Source: Formicarius rufipectus
Taxonomy: Eukaryota > Chordata > Aves > Passeriformes > Formicariidae
DNA: 64,000 nt
Assembly: GCA_013399695.1 (NCBI GenBank)
Contig: VXAU01000295.1
Location: 845,103-909,102, forward strand
Direction: 5' to 3'
The translations under genes and the position numbers were made by a program. Positions 52,351 through 63,160 of the stretch are shown here, piece after piece (position 1 is the stretch's first letter; each line of letters starts with the position of its first letter). The notes below the pieces were generated by a model that worked only from the letters and a program-made list of their open reading frames with translations, did no database searches and was not told the DNA's origin.

Positions 52351-55300
52351 GTAACAATTACAAAACAAGTATTTCTGAGGTGTCACTTTATACACTGAGC
52401 AGAATATTGTATAACAGATAGATTTTCTCCCCTTTGAATAGTTGCTGTATTTTATACATTTCTCTATAGATTTATTTCTGGATAACTACTTATACAGATT
52501 TTTTGAGATGGTATTAACATTGATGATGGTTGCACTTTTGTCAAACATAATTTTATGACAAACTGTTGACTGTAGTTAAAACTTAGGGGATCTTGAGTAT
52601 TTTCTTTTTAAAGTATGCTCAGTGTTTTTTTCAAGGCATTAATATCACCTTGAACTTTTTGTTGCAAATCAAATATTGTAATGATGACACAAAATTGCAG
52701 TGTTTTCAAATATATCAACAGTAAATACAAAGCTAATAATTTAATATGTTTAATTGTCCTTATTTTCTCCCCTTTCTTACAGCATTCACATTTTACTGGT
52801 GTTTTTTATGCTTAGACATTTTTCCTCCTTTTATGCCTGAATTTTTACTAAGGTCATACCGAAAATTTTTGGCACATTTTTAAAAGGAGGTGCTCTCCAC
52901 TGCCTCCTGATTTCTTCTTACTTAGGCTCCATTTCCTATCAAAATCTCAAATAACTGCTCAAAATGTGAATATTGCTTTGTTTGAAGAAGCTTCCTTCAC
53001 ATTATTCATTATTTATCTAATTGGCTGATGTGTGCAACAATTCCCATATTCACCTATTTAAAGGAAATTAAAAAGACAGTCTTATCTTGTAGGGGGTTTT
53101 TTGTCAGATATGTAATAATGCAGACTTCAGAAATACAAACCTCTTTCATTTCAACTATTCTCCACTGTGAGCATGTAATGAGAAAGAGGAAACTAAGAGA
53201 AAACTTGAAGCAAGCGAAATCAAAATTGTTCAGAAATGAATGTGAAGAATGACAGGTAACCATGGCCACAGTTCAGCTGAGTTTATAACTTGGCCTGATA
53301 TTTTTATGCAAATTACCCTGTTTTGTTTACACATTTTGAAAATCAATTGTGGTTTATCCTCTTTCCCTTCTCATGCTGACTTATCAAAGAATGGAAATAT
53401 TTACCTTTCAGAGTCAAATCTGCAAGCAGAGTGCTTCAGTATAACCCTACACCAAAATTTAAAACATCCTCAGAGATGTTGATGTTTTGCAGACGTAAGA
53501 GAATAGACTACCGAACACTGCCTGAAGAATGAAGGCAGTAGGTCTTCTTGGCTCCTTACAAAATATTTTTCTTGGTTTTACTTCTAGCCTTCCTTAATTA
53601 GGGTAACTTGAAATGTCATTTTCACTGAAGTTATGTGCTCAAAGTTTTTTTCAAAGCTGTGGCTCATCTGCATGCTTTTTATGATCTGGGAAACCTGAGA
53701 AAATCAGGAACTTGGATGAGTAAGAAGTAGTTAGACTTCTATTTTGTGGCATTAGCTCATGAAATAAGCTGCCTTTTGCAAACAGGTACAGTTGTAAACT
53801 TGCAGAATTAGCATGCCAGAAAGCTGTAGTAGATTTAAAATAGAATAGGGTAGAAGTGGATTGTTCTCACATAATCCTAACATTGGGATCCATATAATTT
53901 ACACTCACATAGGGAAGCTTAGTGCATAAAGGTGTCAGTTCTGGCTCATAGCCACATTTTTCTCTCCTTGCCCTTTACATCCAGAGATCTTTGGAAGCTA
54001 AATCTCTCCTGATAACATTTAATGTAATAGCCAAACTAGTCAATAATCACAATATAAGAAAGAAAGAAAGCAAGCTATTAGAAAACATATGAAGGAGGGC
54101 TATGAAAAGGGGGGGCCGAATGAGAAGCAGCTGAGGGTACTTGGTGTGTTTGGCCTGGAGAAGAGGCTGAGGGGACACCTCATTGCAGTTGCAGCTTCCT
54201 CATGAGAGGAAGAGGAGGGGCCGACACTGATCTCCTCTCTGTGGTGACCATTGGCAGGACTCAAGGGAATTGCAAGAAACTGTTTGGCAGGGAGGAGAGC
54301 ATGTTAGGTTGGATATTAGAAGAAGGTTTTTCAACCGGAGGGTGGTTGAGCACTGGAACAGGCTCTACAGGGAAGTGGCCACAACACCAAGCCTGACAGA
54401 ATTCAAGAAGTATTTGGAAATGCGCTCAGACATACAGTGTCAGTCTTGGGGTTGTCCTATGCAGGGCCAGGAATTGGACTTCGATGATCCTTTTGGGTCC
54501 CTTCCATGTCAGAACATGCTGTGTGCTTCTATGATTCTAATTTCTGTATCAGGCTTCAAATGTAGTATCATATTCCTAGATAAGGACTTAACTTCCAGGG
54601 GAAACAGGTGTTTCCCCAAATTCTTACCAACTCTTGTTACTTCAGTCTAAATAGCAATCCCTTGCCCTAAATCTGGGGGGAAAAAACCAAATCAAAACAA
54701 GCCAGGTAAGTATTTTTCTGAAGTTTATATTACACAAGCAAAGGAAAGGGTCAAACGAATGTGAAAGTATGTGTAGAAACACTTTTTATTTAAAAATACA
54801 TCTGTGAGTTTAAAGAGTTTGATTTTTTTTTTTCCACAGTTACAAGAACTACATATGGTTTTGATCTGAATCACGTGAAAACTGATTGTACCTGTAGGAA
54901 AGTCAGTCATGCAGCAATTCTTCCTTCAGAATTCATGTAGATGAGGAATTAACTTTAATACATTGAATACACAATAGTTAATACATTTCTCTCATAACCC
55001 AGATCCATTGTCTACTTGAATTTTGATTATTCTAATCCTTATCCTTAGATGAACTCTAAAGAAATAGATATTTTTCTGCCCTGTGGGTGCTAACCTCAAT
55101 TATTTTAATTTACATAAGTGAGAATTATTTTAGATTTACATAAATGAGGAGCAAGTTCAGAAGACAATCGTAGTACCCATTACCCATATAGTAGTAGATG
55201 AAACTGAGGCATAAAGGTCTAGGAGATGACAACTTCATTTCACGGAAGTTTCTTAGCTTATAAAATTTATTTTAGATTCTGTGTTGAACTGAGGGAGAAA

Positions 55301-57721
55301 ATCTTTCAAATGTTCTCATAGAGAACGGAGAAATGTCCATCATTTAATGAAAAACCTGAGCTAGTCGGTTCATGGAAATGAGTGCAAAAGCAGGTAGTAT
55401 GTCTGCCAAGGCTTCCTGACAAAGTTTTGCCGAATGTTTCTTCAAAACATCTTGATTTTGATGGAAGTGAACAATTCAGAGTATGTTATCACTGACCCTA
55501 CTGGATCTCATTTTACTGGACCATTTTAGCAGGCAACTTAAGCTACTAATTCATGCCTGCTAACCATTCTGCCAGACTCATCTCTGTATTTCTTTATCCT
55601 AATGAGCCTTGGTGGTCAAAGCACACACATACACGCAGCCTTGTTACTGCCAGGTTTGACTTGTTTCCAAAGTCAACCAGGATTTGATGATTAACTATTT
55701 GTCACAAAACCTGTCTGCTCTGCAGCAGATAGATTTAAAGAGAATAATTTAGGAAGAAGACATTTTTGATTATTAAGGTCTTCTGAAATTTTCATATTTG
55801 AGAGCAGTGAGCTCTGACAATATTCTGTGCACGTATTCATTCTTTTGCAACAGCAACATTTGGATTCAGACTCAGTAACATGTATATCCAATGTGAATAC
55901 TCTGATGAAATGCTCAAAAAATAACTGTATTATTAATTTTCTTTACAACTAAATTGGGTAAGTGCACTACTGTGTCAGGGGTTTAAAAAGACAGATTTTG
56001 TGGAATGTAGCTAAAGGTATTGAAAATGGCATGGGTGGTTGTGATTATAAAAGAGTAAATGTTCAAAGTTTAATGTTATAAATTATTTCAAAGTACCTAA
56101 ATTTGAATACTTTCAACCTGAGTGAACATTGTATAGAGCCAGTATTAGTACATTAATGCTAACTTTTCTTATATCTCATCAACTGAGCACTAAGCACCTC
56201 TAAAAAAATCTTGGTTTTAGTATCTAAACAAGGACATAAAAGGTGGTAGAAGATATCTTACATTCCTCTATGCTTTAGCTGTTTATTTTATTCAATAACA
56301 TTTTATATTCATAGAAGACTAATTGTATCTTTCTTTGTTGACATTTTTCCTTTGGATTATTTCAGCTAGACTCTTTGTCATTTAATGTTCTGCAGTGTTC
56401 CTAAATCTGAAACTTAATCATGTTATTCAAAAGGCTTAATGATTTTTAACAGTTTTTCTTTTTTTATCTTGCAAACTTAATATTAACATTTTCAGTATTT
56501 TTCTGCAAACCCAAACAAAAAATCATACACAGGCTATTGCCTACTGACTTCACTTACGGAAAACTTTTGTTTAACCAGATTTTGAGTACCCATAAGCAAT
56601 TATGAAGTTTGACCTGATTTTGATTTATATAAATCGATGTACTGAAAATCAACAGTATTCCAGGCAAAAGACAAAAAATTCTAAAACATGTTCTTCCCTG
56701 TGAGGGACATAGCAATGGTTGTAGATCTGGAAAGAAACATGGTCTTGTGGAATTAAAAAACAAAAAACACTCACAAAAATACAGTACCTTCTATTAACTT
56801 ATTTCATCCTTCGAGACCTAAACATATACTCTGAGAATACTAATGTCACATGTTACAGGTACAGTGATTAAAATGGTGCCAAATTCATCATGGCCACAGA
56901 GGTCCCTGTGCTTTGTGTTTCTGATCATCTTCTGGAAGTCCAGGGGACTAGATGGTCTTCAAGTTGGGTAGGATGTGTTGTAATGAGGCTTAAGAAAGTT
57001 TTACAGGATGCTATCACAGGAGATGCACCAAAACTGTTTCCCAGCATAAAGATGACAAAGACTGTGATGATAGATACATGAAGCTGATGCAATGTAGATG
57101 AAAATTTTAAACTGAAAAATGCAGACATGATGTGACAGATACATTTGAGAATTTTGCATTAAATTAATCTAATTGTTTTTGCTGAAGGGAAATGAGCAAT
57201 AGAAGATCTTCAAGTCAAACAAAAAAATCTTGTGTTGGTTTTGATGGGATTTTAGGTACATTGAAATATTTAAAGCACTTTTTAAAGCTACCAAATCCAA
57301 ACTATCATTGAATTCCTGCTGCATTCAATGCAATTCATTTATCCAGGCTTTTATTTGGAAACAAACTATATTTTGACCTTTGCAGTGTAAATGTATGCTT
57401 TCACAATCCGTAGTATTCATCTGAGTTTCAGTTGTAATGTAATAAAAAGTAACATTCAGTGAAAGTAAACATTTTGATTTGTGATAGTTCAAATTTATGA
57501 ATTTACTGCCACTACTTTGTTTGAAGCACTGGCAGTAGAAAAGAGAAAGAGTACCATTTTGCTTTGTTATTTATATGCCATGAGAATTCTTTCATTCTTT
57601 GTATAAGATATTGACTGAAACTTGAATTGCTCATATTTACAGGAGAACAAGCAGTAGTATTTAGTAATTCACCAATTAGTTGCCTTTCATTGGTCCATGT
57701 TTTCTCCTTGTACTGTGGTAG
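52351..57721 (+). other. Intron 8 (5.4 kb)
   Basis: Non-coding, from donor gtaaca to acceptor gtggtag, splitting the IQ motif codon. It contains one sense-strand CR1 3' fragment (54092-54541). Nothing else recognised. Confidence 0.82.
54092..54541 (+). mobile_element. CR1 LINE 3' fragment, same strand as MYO16
   Basis: The plus strand shows the end of CR1 ORF2 (RLDIRRRFFNRRVVEHWNRL, then EVATTPSLTEFKKYLE) followed by the 3' UTR with gatgatccttttgggtcccttcc and the tail gcttctatgattcta. The upstream part (ggcctggagaagaggctgag) matches the LFSLEKRRLR-coding region. It is about 450 bp, 5'-truncated and frameshifted. Wording of the UTR suggests a CR1-Y-like subfamily (recollection). It lies in intron 8. 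Confidence 0.88.
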
Positions 57722-57968
57722 TTGTCAGAGGATTTCTAGCTCGCCAGCGCTTGCTACAGAAGATGAGCATCAAGCAGCAAGAGGTCACCTCAATCAAAAG
57801 CTTTTTGCAGAACGCTGAGGATATGGGATTGAAAACATATGATGCCTTGGTTATTCAAAATGCCTCTGACATCGCTCGGGAAAATGACCGGCTCCGCAAC
57901 GAGATGAATGCTGCTTATCACAGGGAGAAGTTAGAGGCTAGAAACAGACCAGAAGAAGGCCACAAAAG
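57722..57968 (+). CDS. MYO16: MYO16 exon 9 of window: IQ motif and helical linker
   Basis: This exon encodes residues 364-445 plus two bases. VVRGFLARQRLLQ completes the single IQ motif (Q362-x3-R366-G367-x3-R371), the expected calmodulin or light-chain binding site. The remainder (SIKQQEVTS, then MGLKTYDALVIQ, then IARENDRLRNEM) is a charged, probably helical linker between lever arm and tail, with no transmembrane segment. The acceptor is actgtggtag at 57721, with a poor pyrimidine tract just before the AG. The donor is aaaag/gtaaga. Entry phase 1 and exit phase 2 both fit the neighbours. The ATG at 57697 lies in the intron and is not a start. Confidence 0.96.
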
Positions 57969-59813
57969 GTAAGATGAGAAACACGAGCTGTGAAGATGTA
58001 ATGTGTCTCTTCAGTTTTTGTTTATTTCCTCTTCTGCCTAAAAAACCACAGAAGTTACTGAGGATTCTCAAGTGTATAGTCAGCCCAAATCAATGTTAGG
58101 TCAGGGGTCATTTTGTATATCAGATTATTAATTCTAGAAACTTAAGGAGACCTCTATATCCTATTCAGAGGAGACTGAGCTTTAGAGGAACTTGTTCAAG
58201 TATCTGATGCTGTTTTACAGAAATATTTACTAATTCTATGATAAATAGATTATAGTGTAACTTTCATCAAACCAACCAAGCAAAAGAAAAATTCCTCTAA
58301 TGTAAAATTCCAACATTGAGAAACTGCTGAGATAAAGAAAAACAGCTAGGAAAGTGTTAAAATGCTATGAAGTCTGGACTATGAACACATTGAACTAAGT
58401 AGATTGATTGTGAGGAGGATCTTTTTATTTAAAAATGGGCAAATGTTTTTTGTTTAACTCACATCAGGGTTTTCAGGGGTACCTGTTTTATGAATACAGA
58501 AAATGCAGGACAGCCCTTTTCTAGGAACTGAGCCCCTGATCTCTTTTCTCTCAGACAGCTGAATGTGCAGAGTTAGCATTTTGCAGTTAATCGGTATGTG
58601 TCAATAGCAAGAATGTGTCTATAACTTACTGGACATATAAATGTTTATTTTTCCATAGGAACTTAATTTTCATCCAGAACAACTCCCTTTGCTTTCATTG
58701 CTTTTGTCAGTGACTTTTATTAAAGTGAAAATGGCAGTGCATCTGCTTAATTAGCTTCAAATGTCCCAGTGATTACATATTGGAGGAAATGCCTTTGTAG
58801 GAAAGACTGTAATTAAACATTACAGTGAAAACAAATTATCCACTGAGCACCATGCTTTCATCTTTTGCTATTTCATTTACTACATGGGCAGCTGGCTATA
58901 TCCTGTGTATGAATTTCAGCTCTGCTTGTGATTTACCATGCAGAAATACAATTTAAAAAGACAAATGCTTGGGGATTTGTTTGTAAAATGACAGTATAGA
59001 CATCTATTTAATACATTACTATTCTGAGCTAAAATGGTTTCAATGTTTTGATTCTTGGAGGAATATGTTAGAGGAATGCTAGAAGAGTTTTTGTTAAAAA
59101 TCAATTTGTTGGAAGCAGGTGGAACATTATTTCTCAGTATATATTAAAATACTAAAAAAATAAGGAGGGGAAAAAAAAGGAAAAAAGTAGAAAAAAATAA
59201 AATTCCCAAATTGCAATTGATACAACTAAACAATGCAATAATAGTAACGGTTATTACTAAAGGTGATAATTAATAAATTAAGTTTAAACTGAAAGATATA
59301 CAGATATCTGAGTGAAATTGTTCAACCAGTCAATGTAGCTGTTTAAGAAGGTCATCTAATATTTTAAAGATTTGCATTATCTAAATAGAATTTATAGTTG
59401 TCTTTTTAGAGAATAATGATAAAGGCTCAGCATTTGCTGCCTCAGTAACTTTCTATTAAAATGGATATCCCAGAAATTATCATTCAGATTGAAAACGCAG
59501 CTTTTGATTGTGTGTAGCAATCAAAGTGTGAACAATTCATTCAGTAAATGTCTGATCAACAATATAAAACTGCTTAAGCAAGGCTGCATTTGTGTGAAAA
59601 GGGGCCTGTGTCCTGATTTATCGTGAAACAGGAAATGGAAGAAAGCTAGCAGCTTGATCTGGATTTGTTTGTCAGAAGATTACTACACACATCCCCTCGA
59701 CACAGCAGGGGAGTTGTGAGATTGTTTACCAAAAAGCTGTTGTTACGTTTGCATGAGCAGGTTCATTGTTACTGCTTGAATAATGCATCTGGGCCTCTTT
59801 TCTGTGTTTTCAG
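57969..59813 (+). other. Intron 9 (1.85 kb)
   Basis: Non-coding, from donor gtaaga to acceptor gtgttttcag. It contains an A/G-rich patch at 59145-59203. The last ~150 nt are open in the frame of exon 10. Confidence 0.85.
59145..59203. repeat. A/G-rich low-complexity patch in intron 9
   Basis: Runs of 6-8 A broken by single G or GG over about 60 bp. Confidence 0.8.
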
Positions 59814-60121
59814 AGCTGAAGACAAGGGCGGGAAGGTCTCTGAGGACAGCTTTGCCGGCTGTCGAACGCCTAAGCACTTTCATTCCAGCTCTGTCCCTGT
59901 CCCCATAGCAGTGGACAGCTTGGTACATTCTGCGGCTGGGTCATCCATCAGATCCCCCTCCCTGCACTCTGTTTTCAGCATGGACGATAGCAGTAGCCTA
60001 CCATCACCAAGGAAACAGCCTCCTCCCAAACCAAAGAGGGACCCCAACACACGACTGAGTGCCTCGTATGAGGCTGTTAGTGCTTGCTTGTCGGCAGCTT
60101 GTAAGGAAACGGCTAATGAAG
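59814..60121 (+). CDS. MYO16: MYO16 exon 10 of window: proximal tail, first KPKR-PNT module
   Basis: This exon encodes residues 446 (split Arg) to 548 plus one base. The tail is Ser/Pro-rich and presumably disordered, with SPSLHSVFSMDDSSSLPSPRK leading into PPPKPKRDPNTRLSASYE (Tyr531). I recognise that block from myosin XVI and the NYAP proteins. It is followed by a short hydrophobic helix AVSACLSAACKETANE. The acceptor is ctgtgttttcag. The donor is gaag/gttagg, weak at position +3, and read-through gives Gly then a stop at once. The split codon g/tg joins to VLTRPRPHSDDY of exon 11. The frame is also open upstream of the acceptor to about 59665, so a longer 5' exon end cannot be excluded from sequence alone. 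Confidence 0.93.
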
Positions 60122-61957
60122 GTTAGGCATAAAGGCAGAGACGGTCACAAATGTTACTTTAGGTTATTGATTTATTCTTTTTACTTTGATCCTTTTAAAT
60201 ACACTAAAGCGCCTTTGAAAGGTCCTGCTTCCTTGAAATATTTCGGTGGCTGTAAATAAAACTAGCCAATTTATCATTTGTTACAAAATCAACAAGTAAT
60301 ACTCATGTATTCTAATTGCCTAGTTTGTCAACAACCAAGACCTATTTGTAGAACTCCTTTTAGAAACAAACGGTCTGTCAATTTGAGCTATTCTACCCCA
60401 CTGAACATTTTATTTCACCTTGTAAACTGTTAGAATATCTTGCATCCCTGAAATAGAATGTTCGAATCTTGAATTTCACCAGCTTAAATATTAAACTCTC
60501 TCCTCCTTTTTCTATATGTTCACATGAATAACTTATGCATTCAGGGGGTTTATGTCTTTCTTTTTTTTTCTCTTTTCTTGCCATAATTTTCTTACAGTGA
60601 TTTTAATTTTGTTTAGAAAGAAAGTGCTGCAAAAGTCCTAAAGTGTCTTAGTTCGTTATGGTGCACATAAGATGGGTTTGAGTTCAGTTGTTACATTCTC
60701 CTTCACCCTTGAAATGAATGAGTAGAAGATGAAGGGAGGGAATGTGTTCTGTTTTCCTTGATAAGCCTGACTTGTCATGCTTTGTGTAAAAGATCCTCAG
60801 GGTTTATCAGGAAGGATCCTCCAGGTTGGTTTTAAGTCTCTGTATAACTGTTCCCTAGTCCTACATACAATGGATAGTAACCTTTGCAGCTCCCTCTTGC
60901 AAAATAATTACTTTTTTTCAGGTCCAGTGCATTAGATGCAAGTCCATTTTTCTTAACCTCTCCCTTGCTCATTCAAGCTCTGTGTAATGAGAGATGAACT
61001 ATGTCCAATATACTTTTAAACCAGTATTGTTTAAGGAGTTCTGTGGTGGTTTCATCTTTTTGTGCCCAACTCTGCAAGAGATTTAACCAAAAAGCTCTAG
61101 CAAAGGTTTTTTTGAAAGAACGACAATTTATACATTCATGTGTAGTCTTAACACTAAGCCTGTATATGCTCAGAACTCAGAATTTGGTGTTCTTATGTGT
61201 ATGAAATAATGGGGCAAGTTTTCCTACCATATACTCATTTTGCAGGAATTATGTCAGTTTAATGAGTCTTTGTCCAAAACCAGCTCTGATTTACACTATC
61301 TAATTTTGATCTTAAAAAACCAATCATCTAGTTATTTAGTCTCTCCACTCCATACATGCCTGGAGGCTATGAAAAGACATCTAGTTTAGTTAACTGTATA
61401 CTCAGTTGGGGATTTGCCCTTAGGCTATGGGATTCCCTAGCGTTATAAATTATTTCCACACCTGCAGGATAAAAAAAAGGTGGGCATAGTATCTGCCTGT
61501 AATTAGAGTTTTATACTGCATAAAAGGAGGCTACTTAGTTACTGGCAATCATATATGTTTCAAAGTAGCATCATGCTGAAACTCCTAGTCAAAAGCATGC
61601 CCCTCTCTCTTAGAGAAAAAGGAGAAACAAGCGTATATATCCCCATGTTTTACAGATCTTGCAATGCACATTTAGATTCAAACTATACCTCCTCAGGTCT
61701 GAGTTCTCATCTTTTAGTTGCAGAAGAGATTACCAAAGGAGATTATATGCCCAGGTAGCAGAGACCTGTGTTTTGAAAGCTGAAAATTATGCATTTTGTT
61801 CCTAGAAGTATTTATAATTTTACCTTCATCCCTGTGTTTATGACTGGAGCTCACTGTAAAACTAAATAACAACCTTTGAGGGCTTGAAATATTGGACCTG
61901 TGTAAGAAAAGACTGATTTTGATCTCCTAATAACACAGACCTTTTTCACTTTCCTAG
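60122..61957 (+). other. Intron 10 (1.84 kb)
   Basis: Non-coding, from the weak donor gttagg to acceptor actttcctag. The first codon completed after the donor is followed by TAG, so intron retention would end the protein right after exon 10. It separates the two copies of the KPKR-PNT tail module. Confidence 0.85.
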
Positions 61958-63160
61958 TGCTGACTCGTCCAAGGCCACACAGTGATGACTATAGTACCAT
62001 GAAAAAAATTCCTCCCAGAAAACCAAAACGAAGTCCCAATACAAAACTTAGTGGCTCTTATGAAGAAATACATGGCCAAAAGCCTGGGGATGTTAAAAAA
62101 GCAAGCACAGTAGTTAAACCAGGTGTATATGACACTGTGACAGTACAGAGAGCGGGTTCTGCTGATGGACCACAACATGGTGTGTTGAATGTCTATATGT
62201 CACAAGAAGAGGAGGAAAATGAGCCTGTCTATATTGAAATGGTAGGGAATGCAATCAAAAGCAGTTCTGCTGAAGCAGAAAGTCCAGAACAAGGTGAGTC
62301 TGTATATGAAGAAATGAAGTATTTTCTACCAGAAGAAGGAAGCAATGGCAATGGAATAATTCCAATAGTGACTGGATCTCCTCCTCTGTTGTTTGAAAGC
62401 AAAAAAAATGTTAACATTGAAGATGGAACATTGGATGGAAACAGTCAAGCAGCAGCTTTGATCTATAAAGACTCGTGTGACATTCCAGCCCCTTTCCCTA
62501 ACTTGCTTCCCCACAGACCACCACTGCTTGTATTCCCTCCAACCCCTGTGACATGTTCACCTGCTTCTGATGAATCACCTTTAACACCACTAGAGGTCAA
62601 AAAGCTTCCTGTCTTGGAAACCAACCTAAAATACCCTGTGCAGTCAGAAGGCTCAAGTCCATTATCACCTCAGTACTCCAAAGGCCAGAGAGGGGAGAAT
62701 GAAAGACCAGCATCTCCAGGTTTGGTTGTGTTCAATGTTTCCAGCAAAGTGACTCCTCCTTCCACACCACCTCCTTCTCTCCCACCACCTCCTCCTGTAC
62801 CACCTCCTATTTCCTACCGGGCTTCCACACATTTTGAATCTTCTCCGGAGACTTGTGCTAGTTTTCTGATTAATACAGGGAAAACAGGTCCAAACTCAGA
62901 TCTGTCAAAAGTACCTCAGAGACCCAATCCTGCTCAGTTTGGATGCTCATCTTCTCCATTCTCCAAACTGCCTTACTCCCCAAAGTTGGCAAGAGCAGAT
63001 CACAGGAAACTGAACTCAAATTCATCATCTTCATTTCCATATAGCCCTACAAACTCAAGGTCATTGACCAGTCCCCTTGATGAGTTAACCAGCTTGTTCA
63101 ACTCAGGACGGAGTGTGCTACGAAAATCCGCAGCAGGACGTAAGATCAGGGAGCCAGAAG
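61958..63160 (+). CDS. MYO16: MYO16 exon 11 of window: large tail exon with YxxM motifs and proline-rich region
   Basis: A 1203-nt exon encoding residues 549-949 plus one base. In order it shows: DDYSTM (Tyr560); a second KPKR-SPNTKLSGSYEE module (Tyr583); EPVYIEM (Tyr640); ESVYEEM (Tyr665); a block DIPAPFPNLLPHRPP to NLKYPV (residues 723-776); a proline-rich tract (814-835, with PPPSLPPPPPVPPP); and SPLDELTSLFNSGRSVLRKS near the end. The three YxxM motifs are the class bound by PI3K p85 SH2 domains. The proline-rich tract is an SH3/WW/EVH1-type or WAVE-complex contact candidate. This is the NYAP homology region of MYO16. The acceptor is actttcctag, the donor gaag/gtagga, and the exit phase is 1, so at least one more coding exon follows outside the window. 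Confidence 0.97.

Larger units (their letters stand above)
3739..63160 (+). other. MYO16: MYO16 (unconventional myosin XVI / NYAP3) gene, partial: 11 consecutive internal exons
   Basis: Eleven exons with AG/GT boundaries join into one open frame of 2848 nt (949 codons plus one base). Successive phases at the exon ends are 0, 0, 1, 0, 0, 2, 0, 1, 2, 1, 1. Exons 1-7 read as the second half of a myosin motor and exons 8-9 as converter end plus one IQ motif. Exons 10-11 encode a tail with NYAP-type motifs (KPKR-PNT repeats and YxxM sites), which identifies myosin XVI rather than another class. Known of the family: a mainly neuronal myosin with N-terminal ankyrin repeats, whose tail, when tyrosine-phosphorylated by Src-family kinases, binds PI3K p85 and links to the WAVE complex. 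The N-terminal half of the protein and the last coding exon(s) are outside the window. Residue numbers in the exon entries count from the first codon of exon 1 here. Confidence 0.96.

Noticed and set aside
57627..57721. Open frames with ATG just before exon 9
   Set aside because: They run through the acceptor; the family-like sequence starts exactly after the AG at 57721, so these are intronic extensions.
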